NCBI GenBank assembly: GCA_016934415.1
Contig: JAFGSW010000004.1
Coordinates: 1-57,195, forward strand
DNA: 57,195 bases
Origin: Spirochaetales bacterium
GTDB lineage: Bacteria > Spirochaetota > Spirochaetia > SZUA-6 > RPPD01
Direction: 5' to 3'
The notes under the pieces are model-generated. The model worked only from the letters and a program-made list of their open reading frames with translations. It was not told the DNA's origin and did no database searches. Within the stretch, counting starts at the first letter, position 1. Each line of letters begins with the position of its first letter. This document shows, piece after piece, positions 8,299 through 16,417 of the stretch. A program made the translations under genes and the position numbers.

Positions 8299-9411
8299 TT
8301 ATTGCTTCCCTGTGGCCGGCGCGGCCGCCAGTTCCTCCCGGTGTGCATAATAGGCCGGCTTGGGCTTGAGCTCCTTGTCAAAAAGCAGGGCCGCACAGTA
8401 TCCGCGGAAAGCCCCCGGGACCCATGAATCCTTATCCGAGACTCCCCAAACCGTGAAGGCCGGCATGCCGAACTCTATCGCTATTTTCAGGTATTCCCGG
8501 CAAATGGACGCCTGGTGGGCGAGCTTCTCCGGCGTAGGCGGGCCGTCGATCCGCACGTCCATTTCCGTGATCTGGAGCTCGAGGCCCAGGTCCTTGAAGC
8601 GGTTGAAGTTCGCGCGGATCTTGTCGTAGTCGATCTTCGTCTCTTCCGCCAGGTGCGCCTGGAATCCGATTCCGTCGACGGGCACGCCTCGCGTCCGGGC
8701 CGCCTTGATCCATTCATGAATGGCATTGGACTGCCGGTTGGCGATTTCACAGCTCACGTCATTGATGTACAGCTTTGCGTCCGGATCGTCTTCTCGCGCC
8801 CAGACGAAGGCTTTTTCGATGTACTCCTCGCCGCAGGTCTTGTACCAGTAACTCTTGTACTTCCCGGTGAATTTTCCGTTCGGTTCGAAGACCTCGTTTA
8901 CGACGTCCCGGCAGTAGATTTTCCCCTTGAAATGGGACACCACCGTTGTGATGTAGGTGTGGAGCCAATCGAGCGCCTGTTCCTTGTTCCAGCCGCTGCG
9001 CGAAAGCCAGTCGGGAACGGACTGGTGCCAGACGAGGGTATGTCCCCTCATTTTCATTTTGTTCTTTTCGACGAAGGCGACGAGGCGGTCGGCGAGTCCG
9101 AAGTCGTACTTTTCGGGGTCCCGGGCGATCATGGCGCACTTCATCTCGTTCTCGGCGATGATCGAATCGAACTCCCGGGCAATAAGCGCGGCCAGGTCCG
9201 GCTGGTCGATCCGCCAGGGGTCGATCGCCGCGCCGATGAGGATGCCGCGCTTGGCGGCGAGCTCCCTGAGCGGCCGGCCGGCGGGCGTCTTGCCGTCGTC
9301 GGCGTACGCCGGCCCGGCATTGGTCGTCCCGACCAAGGACGCTCCGACAAGCAGGCCGCAGACCGCATAGGCGGCGAGCCTGAGGAGTCTTCTTTTCGTC
9401 ATCGATTGCAT
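8299..9411 (-). CDS. Secreted GH10 endo-1,4-beta-xylanase
   Basis: 370 aa with an N-terminal signal peptide (basic TKRRLLRLAAYA, hydrophobic core, likely cleavage near residues 30-37). A GH10 TIM barrel follows: GHTLVWHQ at about 123-130, acid/base Glu173 in DVVNEVFEP, and nucleophile Glu283 in LQITEMDVRI. ENEMK and INDVS are also family motifs. It cleaves internal beta-1,4 bonds of xylan outside the cytoplasm. No carbohydrate-binding module is present. AGGAGG precedes the ATG by four bases. A promoter and LacI-type operator candidate lie upstream. It belongs functionally with the GH67 and SGNH esterase genes elsewhere in the window. Confidence 0.95.
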   Translation of the reverse strand: MQSMTKRRLLRLAAYAVCGLLVGASLVGTTNAGPAYADDGKTPAGRPLRELAAKRGILIGAAIDPWRIDQPDLAALIAREFDSIIAENEMKCAMIARDPEKYDFGLADRLVAFVEKNKMKMRGHTLVWHQSVPDWLSRSGWNKEQALDWLHTYITTVVSHFKGKIYCRDVVNEVFEPNGKFTGKYKSYWYKTCGEEYIEKAFVWAREDDPDAKLYINDVSCEIANRQSNAIHEWIKAARTRGVPVDGIGFQAHLAEETKIDYDKIRANFNRFKDLGLELQITEMDVRIDGPPTPEKLAHQASICREYLKIAIEFGMPAFTVWGVSDKDSWVPGAFRGYCAALLFDKELKPKPAYYAHREELAAAPATGKQ

Positions 9412-9439
9412 GCGACCTCCTCGCCTCTCCCAAAAAGGA

Positions 9440-9453
9440 GGAAACGCTTACAA
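9440..9453 (-). promoter_or_regulatory. Candidate LacI/CcpA-type operator upstream of the xylanase
   Basis: GGAAACGCTTACAA resembles the A-rich/CG-centred operators of LacI-family regulators. It sits between the predicted -10 and the ribosome site of the GH10 gene, a good roadblock position. Inference only: no LacI-family regulator gene lies in the window. Confidence 0.35.
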
Positions 9454-9458
9454 GGTGT

Positions 9459-9486
9459 AGAATAACCGTTTTCAGCATAATTGCAA
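9459..9486 (-). promoter_or_regulatory. Candidate sigma-70 promoter of the xylanase gene
   Basis: Minus strand: TTGCAA (9486-9481), 16-bp spacer, TATTCT (9464-9459), about 50 bp before the GH10 start codon. Confidence 0.5.
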
Positions 9487-9519
9487 ACGACAGCGTCCGC
9501 GCCCTCGCTCACGACGGTG

Positions 9520-9548
9520 TTCACGCGGTCCATAAAACAAGGTAGAAT
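9520..9548 (+). promoter_or_regulatory. Candidate sigma-70 promoter of the ECF sigma gene
   Basis: TTCACG (9520-9525), 17-bp spacer, TAGAAT (9543-9548), then CGGGAGG just before the start codon at 9576. The divergent xylanase promoter is only about 35 bp away. Confidence 0.45.
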
Positions 9549-9575
9549 GAAACCGGCACATATCGGGAGGTCCTC

Positions 9576-10478
9576 ATGGCCAATCCTTTCGTCGAGATCG
9601 AATATCAGGTCGAACAGGAAAAAGCGCTCGTGGCGCGCGCCCAGGCGGGTGAGACAGACGCCCTGGAGCGGCTCATCAGGCTCCATCAAGGCTGGGTGTT
9701 CAATATCGTGCTGCGCATGGTGTCGGACTACCATCTGGCCGAGGACGTCAGCCAGGAAGTGCTGGTGCGGGCTTTTTCCAAGCTGTCCTCCTTCAAGGGG
9801 AAGAGCCGCTTCCGAACCTGGCTGTACCGCATCGCCGTCAACCAGGTGCTCAATATGAAAAAGACCAGGCAGGAGGAAAACCACGAAAAATACGGCCGGC
9901 TATGGGCCGACGACCGGTACGTCGAGGATTTCATTTCGCAAAACGTTCCCGACCACAGGTTCGCGTCGGCCGAAGCCGCCGCCCTCGCGGGCGAGGTGAC
10001 GGTGAAGTGTCTGCTCGGGATGCTTCTCTGCCTCCCCCGGAAACAGCGGATCGTATACATCCTGGGGGCGATTCTCCACGTGAACGGCCGGACGGCGGGC
10101 GAGATCGTCGGCATGACCGAGGCGAATTTCCGACAGATTCTCTCCCGTTCGCGGCGGCGGCTCTGGAACTTCCTGAACGAACGCTGCGGGCTCGTCAACC
10201 CCGCCAAGCCGTGCAGGTGCGAACGCTGCCTGTCAGCCTGCATCAAGACGGATTTTATCGATCCGCTCCATGCGGTATTCAACGTCTCGGGGACCCCAAA
10301 AGTCAGGGAAATCATTTCCCGGTCCCGGGAAAACCTGCGCCGTCTTCAGTACGAACGGTGCCAGGAGCTCTACCGCGATCACCCCTTCCAGAACTCGCCC
10401 GATTTTTCGGCCAAGGTCGTCGAGATCCTCAACGGCGAAGAATGCCGTCACCTTCTCGACATCGCTCCCCGCACCTAG
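9576..10478 (+). CDS. ECF-type RNA polymerase sigma factor with Cys-rich C-terminal extension
   Basis: 300 aa. Region 2 is clear (DYHLAEDVSQEVLVRAF, then FRTWLYRIAVNQVL), and region 4 follows (LPRKQRIVYILGAI, then TAGEIVGMTEANFRQILSRSRRRL). ECF factors usually end near here, at about 190-210 aa. This one continues about 95 residues with the cluster CRCERCLSAC (about 212-221) and a helical tail. Cys-rich tails in some ECF groups bind metals or replace an anti-sigma factor. No anti-sigma gene is next to it: the flanking genes are a divergent xylanase and the convergent M28 gene. The target promoters are unknown. Confidence 0.88.
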   Translation: MANPFVEIEYQVEQEKALVARAQAGETDALERLIRLHQGWVFNIVLRMVSDYHLAEDVSQEVLVRAFSKLSSFKGKSRFRTWLYRIAVNQVLNMKKTRQEENHEKYGRLWADDRYVEDFISQNVPDHRFASAEAAALAGEVTVKCLLGMLLCLPRKQRIVYILGAILHVNGRTAGEIVGMTEANFRQILSRSRRRLWNFLNERCGLVNPAKPCRCERCLSACIKTDFIDPLHAVFNVSGTPKVREIISRSRENLRRLQYERCQELYRDHPFQNSPDFSAKVVEILNGEECRHLLDIAPRT

Positions 10479-10479
10479 C

Positions 10480-11559
10480 TTAAGGCCCCGCCCTTCGTCC
10501 GGGCGAAGGAGGAAAGCGGTACTCTTTCGCCACCATCGTGCCGTTTGGAAGGAGAAGCGCCTGGCCGGGCATGGAGGACGCCGGCCGCGATGTGAAACCG
10601 CGAAGCGCTTCATCCGGAAGGAAATCACTCACGTCGACCACTTTGACGATGGGCGTCCGGTCGGGCACCGCGGACATGAGCACCGTCACGCCGTCGGCCG
10701 GCAGGGCCGAAAAATCGATCATGAACCAGCGCCGGTAATCGAGCTGGCGCATGATCATTCGGTAGAGCGGCTTCATTTTTTCAATCGGAACTTCGACGAT
10801 TCTTTTCCCGTCAATTGAAATGTCGCCCATCCCCGGCAGGCGCTCGATGTAGAGCGTCGCCTCGCTCGCGCCCCGCGGCGAGCGGAGGAGAAGCGTCAGG
10901 TCGCGGCCGCCGGGGGAGGAGACCTCTGAACGCAGAATGAGAAGAGGGGCGGGCAGCGGCACGGCGGGCGCGGGGGCGTGGCGAAAGCCGGCCGATTGGT
11001 TGAAGCAGCCTTCCGTTAAGGGAGAGAAATCAGGCAATGGCCCGACCGAAGAGTTGTGTGCGAAGAATTGGGCGCTCCAGGCGAGGGGCTGGTCGGGGCA
11101 GGTGATCCAGAAGGCTCTGTCGCGGTCCGCGTCCAGGCCGTAGGCGATCGTTTCGGGGAGCGGCCGTGAGGCGGAAAAGCCCGAGGTGAGCGTCCCCCCC
11201 GCGACTAAAACGGCGAATCCGGCGGCGGCGAGGAGCGGGATGAGCTTCCCGCCGCGGTCGAGCAGGAGGTCGAAGAACGGCCAGGAAATCGCCAGGAGCA
11301 GGGCGATGAGGGGAACGAAGGCCCAGGCGAATGACAGGGTGAGGGCTTCGGCGCCCAGGGAGAACGTATCGGCTCCCAAAAGGATCGCGGGGGCGCACAG
11401 AACGGCGGCGGCGGCGGTGAAGATTCCGGCGGGTATGGGGATTTTCTCACGGAGCAGGAGCAGTCCCAGGAGAGCGACCGCGAAAAACAAGGGCCACTGA
11501 AATAGATAGCCGACACCCGGGAGAGCGGCGGCGGTCGTCGCCGACATCAGGGCGAACAA
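10480..11559 (-). CDS. C-terminal membrane and lumenal part of a split M28 membrane peptidase
   Basis: The first downstream ATG gives 359 aa, but the frame is open back to 11736, directly after a TAG at 11739-11737, and is the same frame as the upstream M28 piece. Read through, the two make one protein of about 800 residues. The segment from 11736 (AFDLLLKALHPENR) leads into several membrane helices (about four), then a soluble C-terminal domain of beta-strands (LLLRSPRGASEATLYIERLPG). That is the layout of large vacuolar-type or bacterial M28 peptidases with a membrane domain behind the catalytic domain. This part has no catalytic residues of its own. Its stop lies next to that of the convergent sigma gene. 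Confidence 0.6.
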   Translation of the reverse strand: MFALMSATTAAALPGVGYLFQWPLFFAVALLGLLLLREKIPIPAGIFTAAAAVLCAPAILLGADTFSLGAEALTLSFAWAFVPLIALLLAISWPFFDLLLDRGGKLIPLLAAAGFAVLVAGGTLTSGFSASRPLPETIAYGLDADRDRAFWITCPDQPLAWSAQFFAHNSSVGPLPDFSPLTEGCFNQSAGFRHAPAPAVPLPAPLLILRSEVSSPGGRDLTLLLRSPRGASEATLYIERLPGMGDISIDGKRIVEVPIEKMKPLYRMIMRQLDYRRWFMIDFSALPADGVTVLMSAVPDRTPIVKVVDVSDFLPDEALRGFTSRPASSMPGQALLLPNGTMVAKEYRFPPSPGRRAGP

Positions 11560-11736
11560 GAGGCAGGCGCCGGAGAGCAGATTGACGGAGGATATTTGCC
11601 GACCCCAGAGATGCCGGAGGAGCGCGGCCGGGAAAAGCGGAAGAAGGCAGAGAGCGATTCGATACCAGGGAGCGTTATACCATTCGGCAAGTGAGCGGTT
11701 CTCCGGATGGAGGGCCTTGAGAAGCAGGTCGAAAGC

Positions 11737-12888
11737 CTAGGCCAGCCCGCCCGCGGCCGCGGCCAGAAGCAACACCGCCCCGCCGCCGGCGATGATTTTC
11801 CCGATCGAGATTAATCCGGCCCGAATCCCGAAAAAAAAGGCAAGGCCGAGGAGGAGGATCGCGGCGGCGGCCAGCACGAGGGCCGGAGCCTGAGAGTAAC
11901 TCACGTGGAAGGTGCCGAGCGCCGGGAAAAAGACGATCTCCTCCCTCCCGGATGGACGCATCAGATATGAGTTTCCGAACGTGCGGGCGCACGTCCACGC
12001 GTGCTCGGCCTGCAGCATGAGGGTGCGCGGATCGAGCCGGTTCGGATTGTCGAGCCGCGTGTGGTAGGCGGGCAGATCGCCGATGCAGGCGAAATTCAGG
12101 CCCGGCAGGCCGCGGTCTTTAAAAACCGTGAAATCGGTGTTATTGGGAAGATACTGGTAGACCGTCGTGGCGAGGGATGTTCCCTGGGGATGGGGATCGG
12201 CGGCGAGGAAGGCGCGCACCAGGTCCGCGCTGTCCTGGCCGGTCTCGAAGAGCAGAACCGGTCCGGTCGTGCCGCGCGCCTCGAAATTGAACACGGCGCG
12301 TATTTTTTCCATGAGCGGCGATTCGTCGGCGAAGGCCTGGGCGCCGACCATGCCGATCTCCTCGGCGTCGCTGAACAAGAAGACGACGTCATTGCGCGGC
12401 CGGGCGCCGGCTTTGAGCAGACGGACGGCCTCGAGCAGGCCGGCCACCGATGAGGCGTCGTCGGAGGCGCCCGGACCGGCGGGCACGGAATCGTAGTGGG
12501 CGGCCAACAGGATCGCGTCCGTCCCCGGGTTTCCCGGCACGCGCGCGATCACATTGCGCACCCGGCCCGCCCTGGTCAAGCCCGGGGAGATCGGTCCGAT
12601 CGCCGATGAGTTCTGCTCGACGGGCTCGACCCCGGCCGCCTCAAGTTCCGCGAGGATGTAGCGGCGCGTCCGCTCGTGCGCTTCGCTCCCGATCGGATGA
12701 GGCTCCGAGGCGAGCGCCCGTACGTGCGCCTCCAGGCGGGCGAGGTCGGGCCGGCCCGGAGCAGGCGCCGGGACGGGAGGCAGACCGTTGAGCGTGAGCC
12801 GCACGAAGGCGAGGCCGACGACGAATACGATGAAGAGCGAGGCAAGAGCGTGATTTTTGGTTTTCTCAATCGCGCGAGGAAGGTTCAT
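11737..12888 (-). CDS. M28-family membrane metallopeptidase, N-terminal catalytic part (ends at in-frame TAG)
   Basis: 383 aa. One N-terminal membrane helix (about 13-32), then an M28 zinc aminopeptidase domain with all ligands visible: LLAAHYDS, GASDDASS, SDAEEIGMVG (catalytic Glu-Glu) and YHTRLDN near 280. It ends with two hydrophobic helices (about 330-380) and TAG after GGLA. The frame then stays open for 1257 bases with matching membrane-domain content, so this is probably one gene with a nonsense change (for example TGG or CAG to TAG). The catalytic domain itself could still fold. GAGGAAGAGG precedes the ATG. Confidence 0.75.
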   Translation of the reverse strand: MNLPRAIEKTKNHALASLFIVFVVGLAFVRLTLNGLPPVPAPAPGRPDLARLEAHVRALASEPHPIGSEAHERTRRYILAELEAAGVEPVEQNSSAIGPISPGLTRAGRVRNVIARVPGNPGTDAILLAAHYDSVPAGPGASDDASSVAGLLEAVRLLKAGARPRNDVVFLFSDAEEIGMVGAQAFADESPLMEKIRAVFNFEARGTTGPVLLFETGQDSADLVRAFLAADPHPQGTSLATTVYQYLPNNTDFTVFKDRGLPGLNFACIGDLPAYHTRLDNPNRLDPRTLMLQAEHAWTCARTFGNSYLMRPSGREEIVFFPALGTFHVSYSQAPALVLAAAAILLLGLAFFFGIRAGLISIGKIIAGGGAVLLLAAAAGGLA

Positions 12889-13107
12889 GACCTCTTCCTC
12901 CTCACAGTCCTTTTATTAGCTTAATTGAAAATCTTTCCCCTATCAAATTATTCGAATCCGAAACATTGTACCCCTTGTTGCCCGGACCGCCCTCCCCTCG
13001 GCTGTTCCTAGACTCGGGCGTCGAACCTTGGACGGCGTTCCGGAGGCACCCCCTGGAATACTATCCGAAGATGATATATATTTTTCGAGAAAGAAAAGGG
13101 AGGATAT

Positions 13108-14094
13108 ATGGATAAATCAAATTTTTTCCTGAAATCCTGCATCGTCGTCGTGTTGCTTCTCCCGATATCCTGCCCTCTTGAAAATCCGCAACCGGGGCAA
13201 GACCTGTTTTTTTCGAGCAATTGGGGCGACGACAGCATCATGATCACGGAAGATATCCTGGCCTTGGCCGACGGGGCCACCGCCTCGCCTCGGGTCATAA
13301 GCGGCTTGGCGACCGGCATCATTCATCCCGGTCTCGATTCTCTCGCCGTCGACAAATCGAGAAAACTGCTTTATCTGGCGAATACGGGCGGCGGGAACAT
13401 GCTCGTCTTTCAGGATCTGGCGACCATCACGGGAAATACGCCGCCGGTTCGTATGTTCAGCGGTACGGAGAACATCGAGGAGGGGATTGCGGTCGATTCC
13501 GGCCGGAACCGGTTGTATATTTCGACCTCCTCCGCTCATATCTGGATTTTCAATAACGCGAGCACCCTCAGCGGATCGGCCGTATCCCCCGACGCGGTCA
13601 TCGACCAAGACGTCTACTCTCTCTTCCTGGATGAAACGAACGACCGCTTATACGCAGCCTCCTCCCAGCCTCCCACCTACTCGATCTTCGTCTTTGATTC
13701 GGCCGGCACGCTCGCTTCGGGAGCCGCGCCCGACCGCACGATAACGTTTCCCGCGGGCTACAGCCCGACGTCCATCTGGGTGGACGCCGCTCATGACCGC
13801 ATGTACGTCGGAAGCCAAAACTCGTATTCGGGTAACTTCTTGTTCGTCCTGCCCGGCGCCTCGAGTTTGGATGGGGCTTGCGATCTAGGCACGGCGCCCG
13901 TGGCGCGAATAGACGAGCAGAGCATCTCGCTCATTGTTGATAACCAAGATAACCTGTATGCTTGGGCCGATTCCGCGCTTCAGGTGCGTATCTATTTCAA
14001 TGCGAGTGCGATTTCCGGCGATGTCGCGGGGCCCGACAAAGTCATTCAAGGCGTGGTCAACCACGGGTATGGGATGGATTACGTGCCGCGGTAG
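13108..14094 (+). CDS. Predicted lipoprotein with beta-propeller-like repeats
   Basis: 328 aa. Lipobox LLPISC at about residues 17-22 (Cys22 as lipid site). The rest is a run of about six similar blocks of 45-50 residues of the type DxxxDRLYxAS...IxVFDxAxTLxG, for example LAVDKSRKLLYLANTG, IAVDSGRNRLYISTS, LFLDETNDRLYAASS and IWVDAAHDRMYVGSQ. This looks like an NHL or lactonase-type propeller. GGGAGGATAT stands before the ATG. A similar but unrelated-in-detail lipoprotein lies at 23.9-25.3 kb. No enzymatic residues can be assigned, and a surface-binding role is a guess. Confidence 0.8.
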   Translation: MDKSNFFLKSCIVVVLLLPISCPLENPQPGQDLFFSSNWGDDSIMITEDILALADGATASPRVISGLATGIIHPGLDSLAVDKSRKLLYLANTGGGNMLVFQDLATITGNTPPVRMFSGTENIEEGIAVDSGRNRLYISTSSAHIWIFNNASTLSGSAVSPDAVIDQDVYSLFLDETNDRLYAASSQPPTYSIFVFDSAGTLASGAAPDRTITFPAGYSPTSIWVDAAHDRMYVGSQNSYSGNFLFVLPGASSLDGACDLGTAPVARIDEQSISLIVDNQDNLYAWADSALQVRIYFNASAISGDVAGPDKVIQGVVNHGYGMDYVPR

Positions 14095-14145
14095 CGGCTC
14101 TAAAAATATTCATTCGTCACGAGATTTCGAAGCAGGGATTGTGTG

Positions 14146-14186
14146 AGCGGGCCGCCGACAAACATGAAGTCTGTCGGCGGCCCGCT
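14146..14186. terminator. Strong hairpin between convergent genes
   Basis: AGCGGGCCGCCGACA (14146-14160) pairs perfectly with TGTCGGCGGCCCGCT (14172-14186) across an 11-nt loop. It lies 52 bp after the lipoprotein stop and 120 bp after the uvrD stop. There is no T-run on either strand, so it may be a Rho-assisted or bidirectional stop, or only a stable palindrome. Confidence 0.5.
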
Positions 14187-14305
14187 CGGTCATTGCCCGA
14201 TTCGGCCGGAAAATTGTCGAAAAGAGTCAGTCATCACATCGGAAAGCCGTATCGAAGCGACGAGGCGTCGCGGTTCCCCACGAAAATCCGGCGGAGCCGG
14301 GTTTT

Positions 14306-16417
14306 TTACTCGTCTCCCGCCTTTATGAGGTCGTGGTATTTCGGGAGGATCTTGATCGTCCGCCCCGTTTCGAAATGCACCGTCACCACTTCATGGCCGT
14401 CCTTCGTTTCGGATGTTTCCACGTAGCCCTGACCGTATTCGTAGGAATAGACGCGCGTACCCGGCGGCCAGGCTCCCGACGCGCGGCCGGGGACGGCACC
14501 GGCGGATGATCCGCCGCCCAGATCTTCCTTGACAACGAGCTCGGGAGGAATCTCGTCCAGGAAGCGGGACGGCGCGCTGCGGATGGGCTGGCCGTAGAGG
14601 AGACGGTTGCGGCAGGCGGTGAGAACGAGCTCGCGCTTGGCGCGGGTCAAGCCGACATAGAAGAGCCGGCGCTCCTCCTCGATATCGCCGTCGCCGTCCT
14701 TTCGCTCGGAGGGGAAGACGCCTTCCTCAAGGCCGGAGATGATCACCCGCTCGAACTCAAGCCCCTTGGTGTTGTGGAGGGTGATGAGCGTCACCCGGCC
14801 CCCGTATGCTTCGCCGTACTCCGGGGTGGAGAGGAGCGTGTTTTCCAGAAATTCGCGGAGCGCCTCCTCTCCCTGGCCGTAGGGGGCGGCGGCATTGACG
14901 AGCTCCTCCAGGTTCTTCGCCCGGGACGTCCCTTCGGCCTCGTCGCGGCCGGTGTAGAGGTCGAGAAGCTCGGTTTTTCGGATAACTTCGTGGATGAAGT
15001 GTGTGAGCGGACTTCCCGCAAGGAGAGTGTGCAGGCCGTCGATAAGCCCTGCGAAGTCCCTGAGCCTGCCCGCCGTCTTTCCCGAGGCGAACGCGTTCGC
15101 GTCCCGGCAGGCGGCGAGCACGTCCCCGCCGTGCGTTGCCGCCGCGGTCATCGCCTTCTCCTCCGTTTTCTCTCCGATGCCGCGGGTGGGTTTATTGATG
15201 ATCCGCCGCGCCGCCACTTCGTCGCGCGGGTTCGTCATGAGCGAGAGGTAGGCGAGGGTGTCCTTCACCTCCTCCCGTTCGTAGAACCGCACCGAGCCCA
15301 CGAGCAGGTAGGGGATGCCCAGCCGGCCGAACACCTCCTCGAAGATCCGCGACTGGTAGTTCGTCCGGTAGAGGATCGCGGTCTCAGTTTGCGGGTTACG
15401 CTCGACGAGCCGGGCGGCGTAGAGGGCCTCTTCGGTGTAGTCCCCGAAAAGGACGATGTGGACCGGGTTTCCCGCCTCGTTTTTTGTGATGAGGGTCTTG
15501 CCCATGCGCCGGCTGTTATGGGCGACCACGGCGGAGGCCGCGGCCAGAATGGTCCGGGTGGAACGATAATTCTCCTCGAGCCGGATGATCTCCGTGCCCG
15601 AGAAGGAATCCGGGAATGTGAGGATGTTTTCCACCTCGGCGCCGCGGAACCCGTAGATCGACTGGTCGTCGTCCCCGACCACGACGAGGGAGGCGGAGGG
15701 GGCGACGAGCTCCTTCAAGAGCTCGAACTGGGCGGTGTTCGAGTCCTGGTATTCGTCGACGAGGACGTGCGCAAACTTCCGCCGCAGACGGTCTCGCGTC
15801 GTTTGGCTTTCCTTGAGCAGCCGAAGCGCATGGAGGATGAGGTCGCCGAAGTCGAGGTTGCCGGTGGCGCGCAGGCGCTCCTCGTACCGGGCGTAAATCT
15901 CCGGGAACCGGCGGTCGTAGGAAAGCTTCCGCAGCTCCCGTTCGTCCGCGTCAGGTCCCAGGCCGAGGTCCTTGGCGCGGCTGATGAGCGAGAGCCAGCC
16001 CCGGATCTGAGCCGGGCCGCAGGCGTTGCCGAGCTCGGCTTTGAGCAGGGAGAGCGAGTCGCTTTCGTCGTAGACGAGAAAGCCGCGGTCAATGCCGATC
16101 TCCCCGCCGAAACGCCTCAAGACCCAGGCCCCGAAGGCGTGGAAGGTCTTGATGAGGACGTCGTGCGCGCGCGGGGTGAGGGCGGCCAGGCGCTCGCGCA
16201 TTTCGGCGGCGGCCTTGTTGGTGAAGGTGACGGCCAGGATCGAGGCGGGATCGGCGCCGAGATCGTCGAGGGCGTAGGCGATCCTGGTGGTGACGACCCG
16301 CGTCTTGCCCGAACCAGCGCCGGCCAGGATAAGGAGGGGCCCGCCCGAGTGCAGGACGGCCGCGCGTTGTTGTTCGTTCAGCGCGGCAAGGTACATGGGC
16401 GCGCGCGTCTCGTTCAC
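14306..16417 (-). CDS. pcrA: UvrD/PcrA-family superfamily 1 DNA helicase
   Basis: 703 aa, 3'-to-5' DNA helicase for repair and plasmid or replication maintenance. Motifs are in order: LNEQQRAAV (Q-motif), AGAGSGKT (Walker A), TFTNKAAAEM (Ia), VDEYQDSN (II), GDDDQSIYGFRGA (III), RLEENYRS (IV), LITLHNTKGLEFE (V) and YVGLTRAKREL (VI). The C-terminal tail has a Tudor-like fold pattern (YVETSETKDGHEVVTVHF), as in PcrA, where it contacts RNA polymerase. The GTG start overlaps the rimO stop by four bases, so the two are translationally coupled. Helicase/RodZ/LolA clustering is known to me from Borrelia (BB0344-0346, from memory). Confidence 0.95.
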   Translation of the reverse strand: MNETRAPMYLAALNEQQRAAVLHSGGPLLILAGAGSGKTRVVTTRIAYALDDLGADPASILAVTFTNKAAAEMRERLAALTPRAHDVLIKTFHAFGAWVLRRFGGEIGIDRGFLVYDESDSLSLLKAELGNACGPAQIRGWLSLISRAKDLGLGPDADERELRKLSYDRRFPEIYARYEERLRATGNLDFGDLILHALRLLKESQTTRDRLRRKFAHVLVDEYQDSNTAQFELLKELVAPSASLVVVGDDDQSIYGFRGAEVENILTFPDSFSGTEIIRLEENYRSTRTILAAASAVVAHNSRRMGKTLITKNEAGNPVHIVLFGDYTEEALYAARLVERNPQTETAILYRTNYQSRIFEEVFGRLGIPYLLVGSVRFYEREEVKDTLAYLSLMTNPRDEVAARRIINKPTRGIGEKTEEKAMTAAATHGGDVLAACRDANAFASGKTAGRLRDFAGLIDGLHTLLAGSPLTHFIHEVIRKTELLDLYTGRDEAEGTSRAKNLEELVNAAAPYGQGEEALREFLENTLLSTPEYGEAYGGRVTLITLHNTKGLEFERVIISGLEEGVFPSERKDGDGDIEEERRLFYVGLTRAKRELVLTACRNRLLYGQPIRSAPSRFLDEIPPELVVKEDLGGGSSAGAVPGRASGAWPPGTRVYSYEYGQGYVETSETKDGHEVVTVHFETGRTIKILPKYHDLIKAGDE

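Noticed and set aside
11737..11739. TAG read as pyrrolysine or programmed readthrough
   Set aside because: No pyl genes or readthrough signal are visible. A point mutation or sequencing error is simpler.
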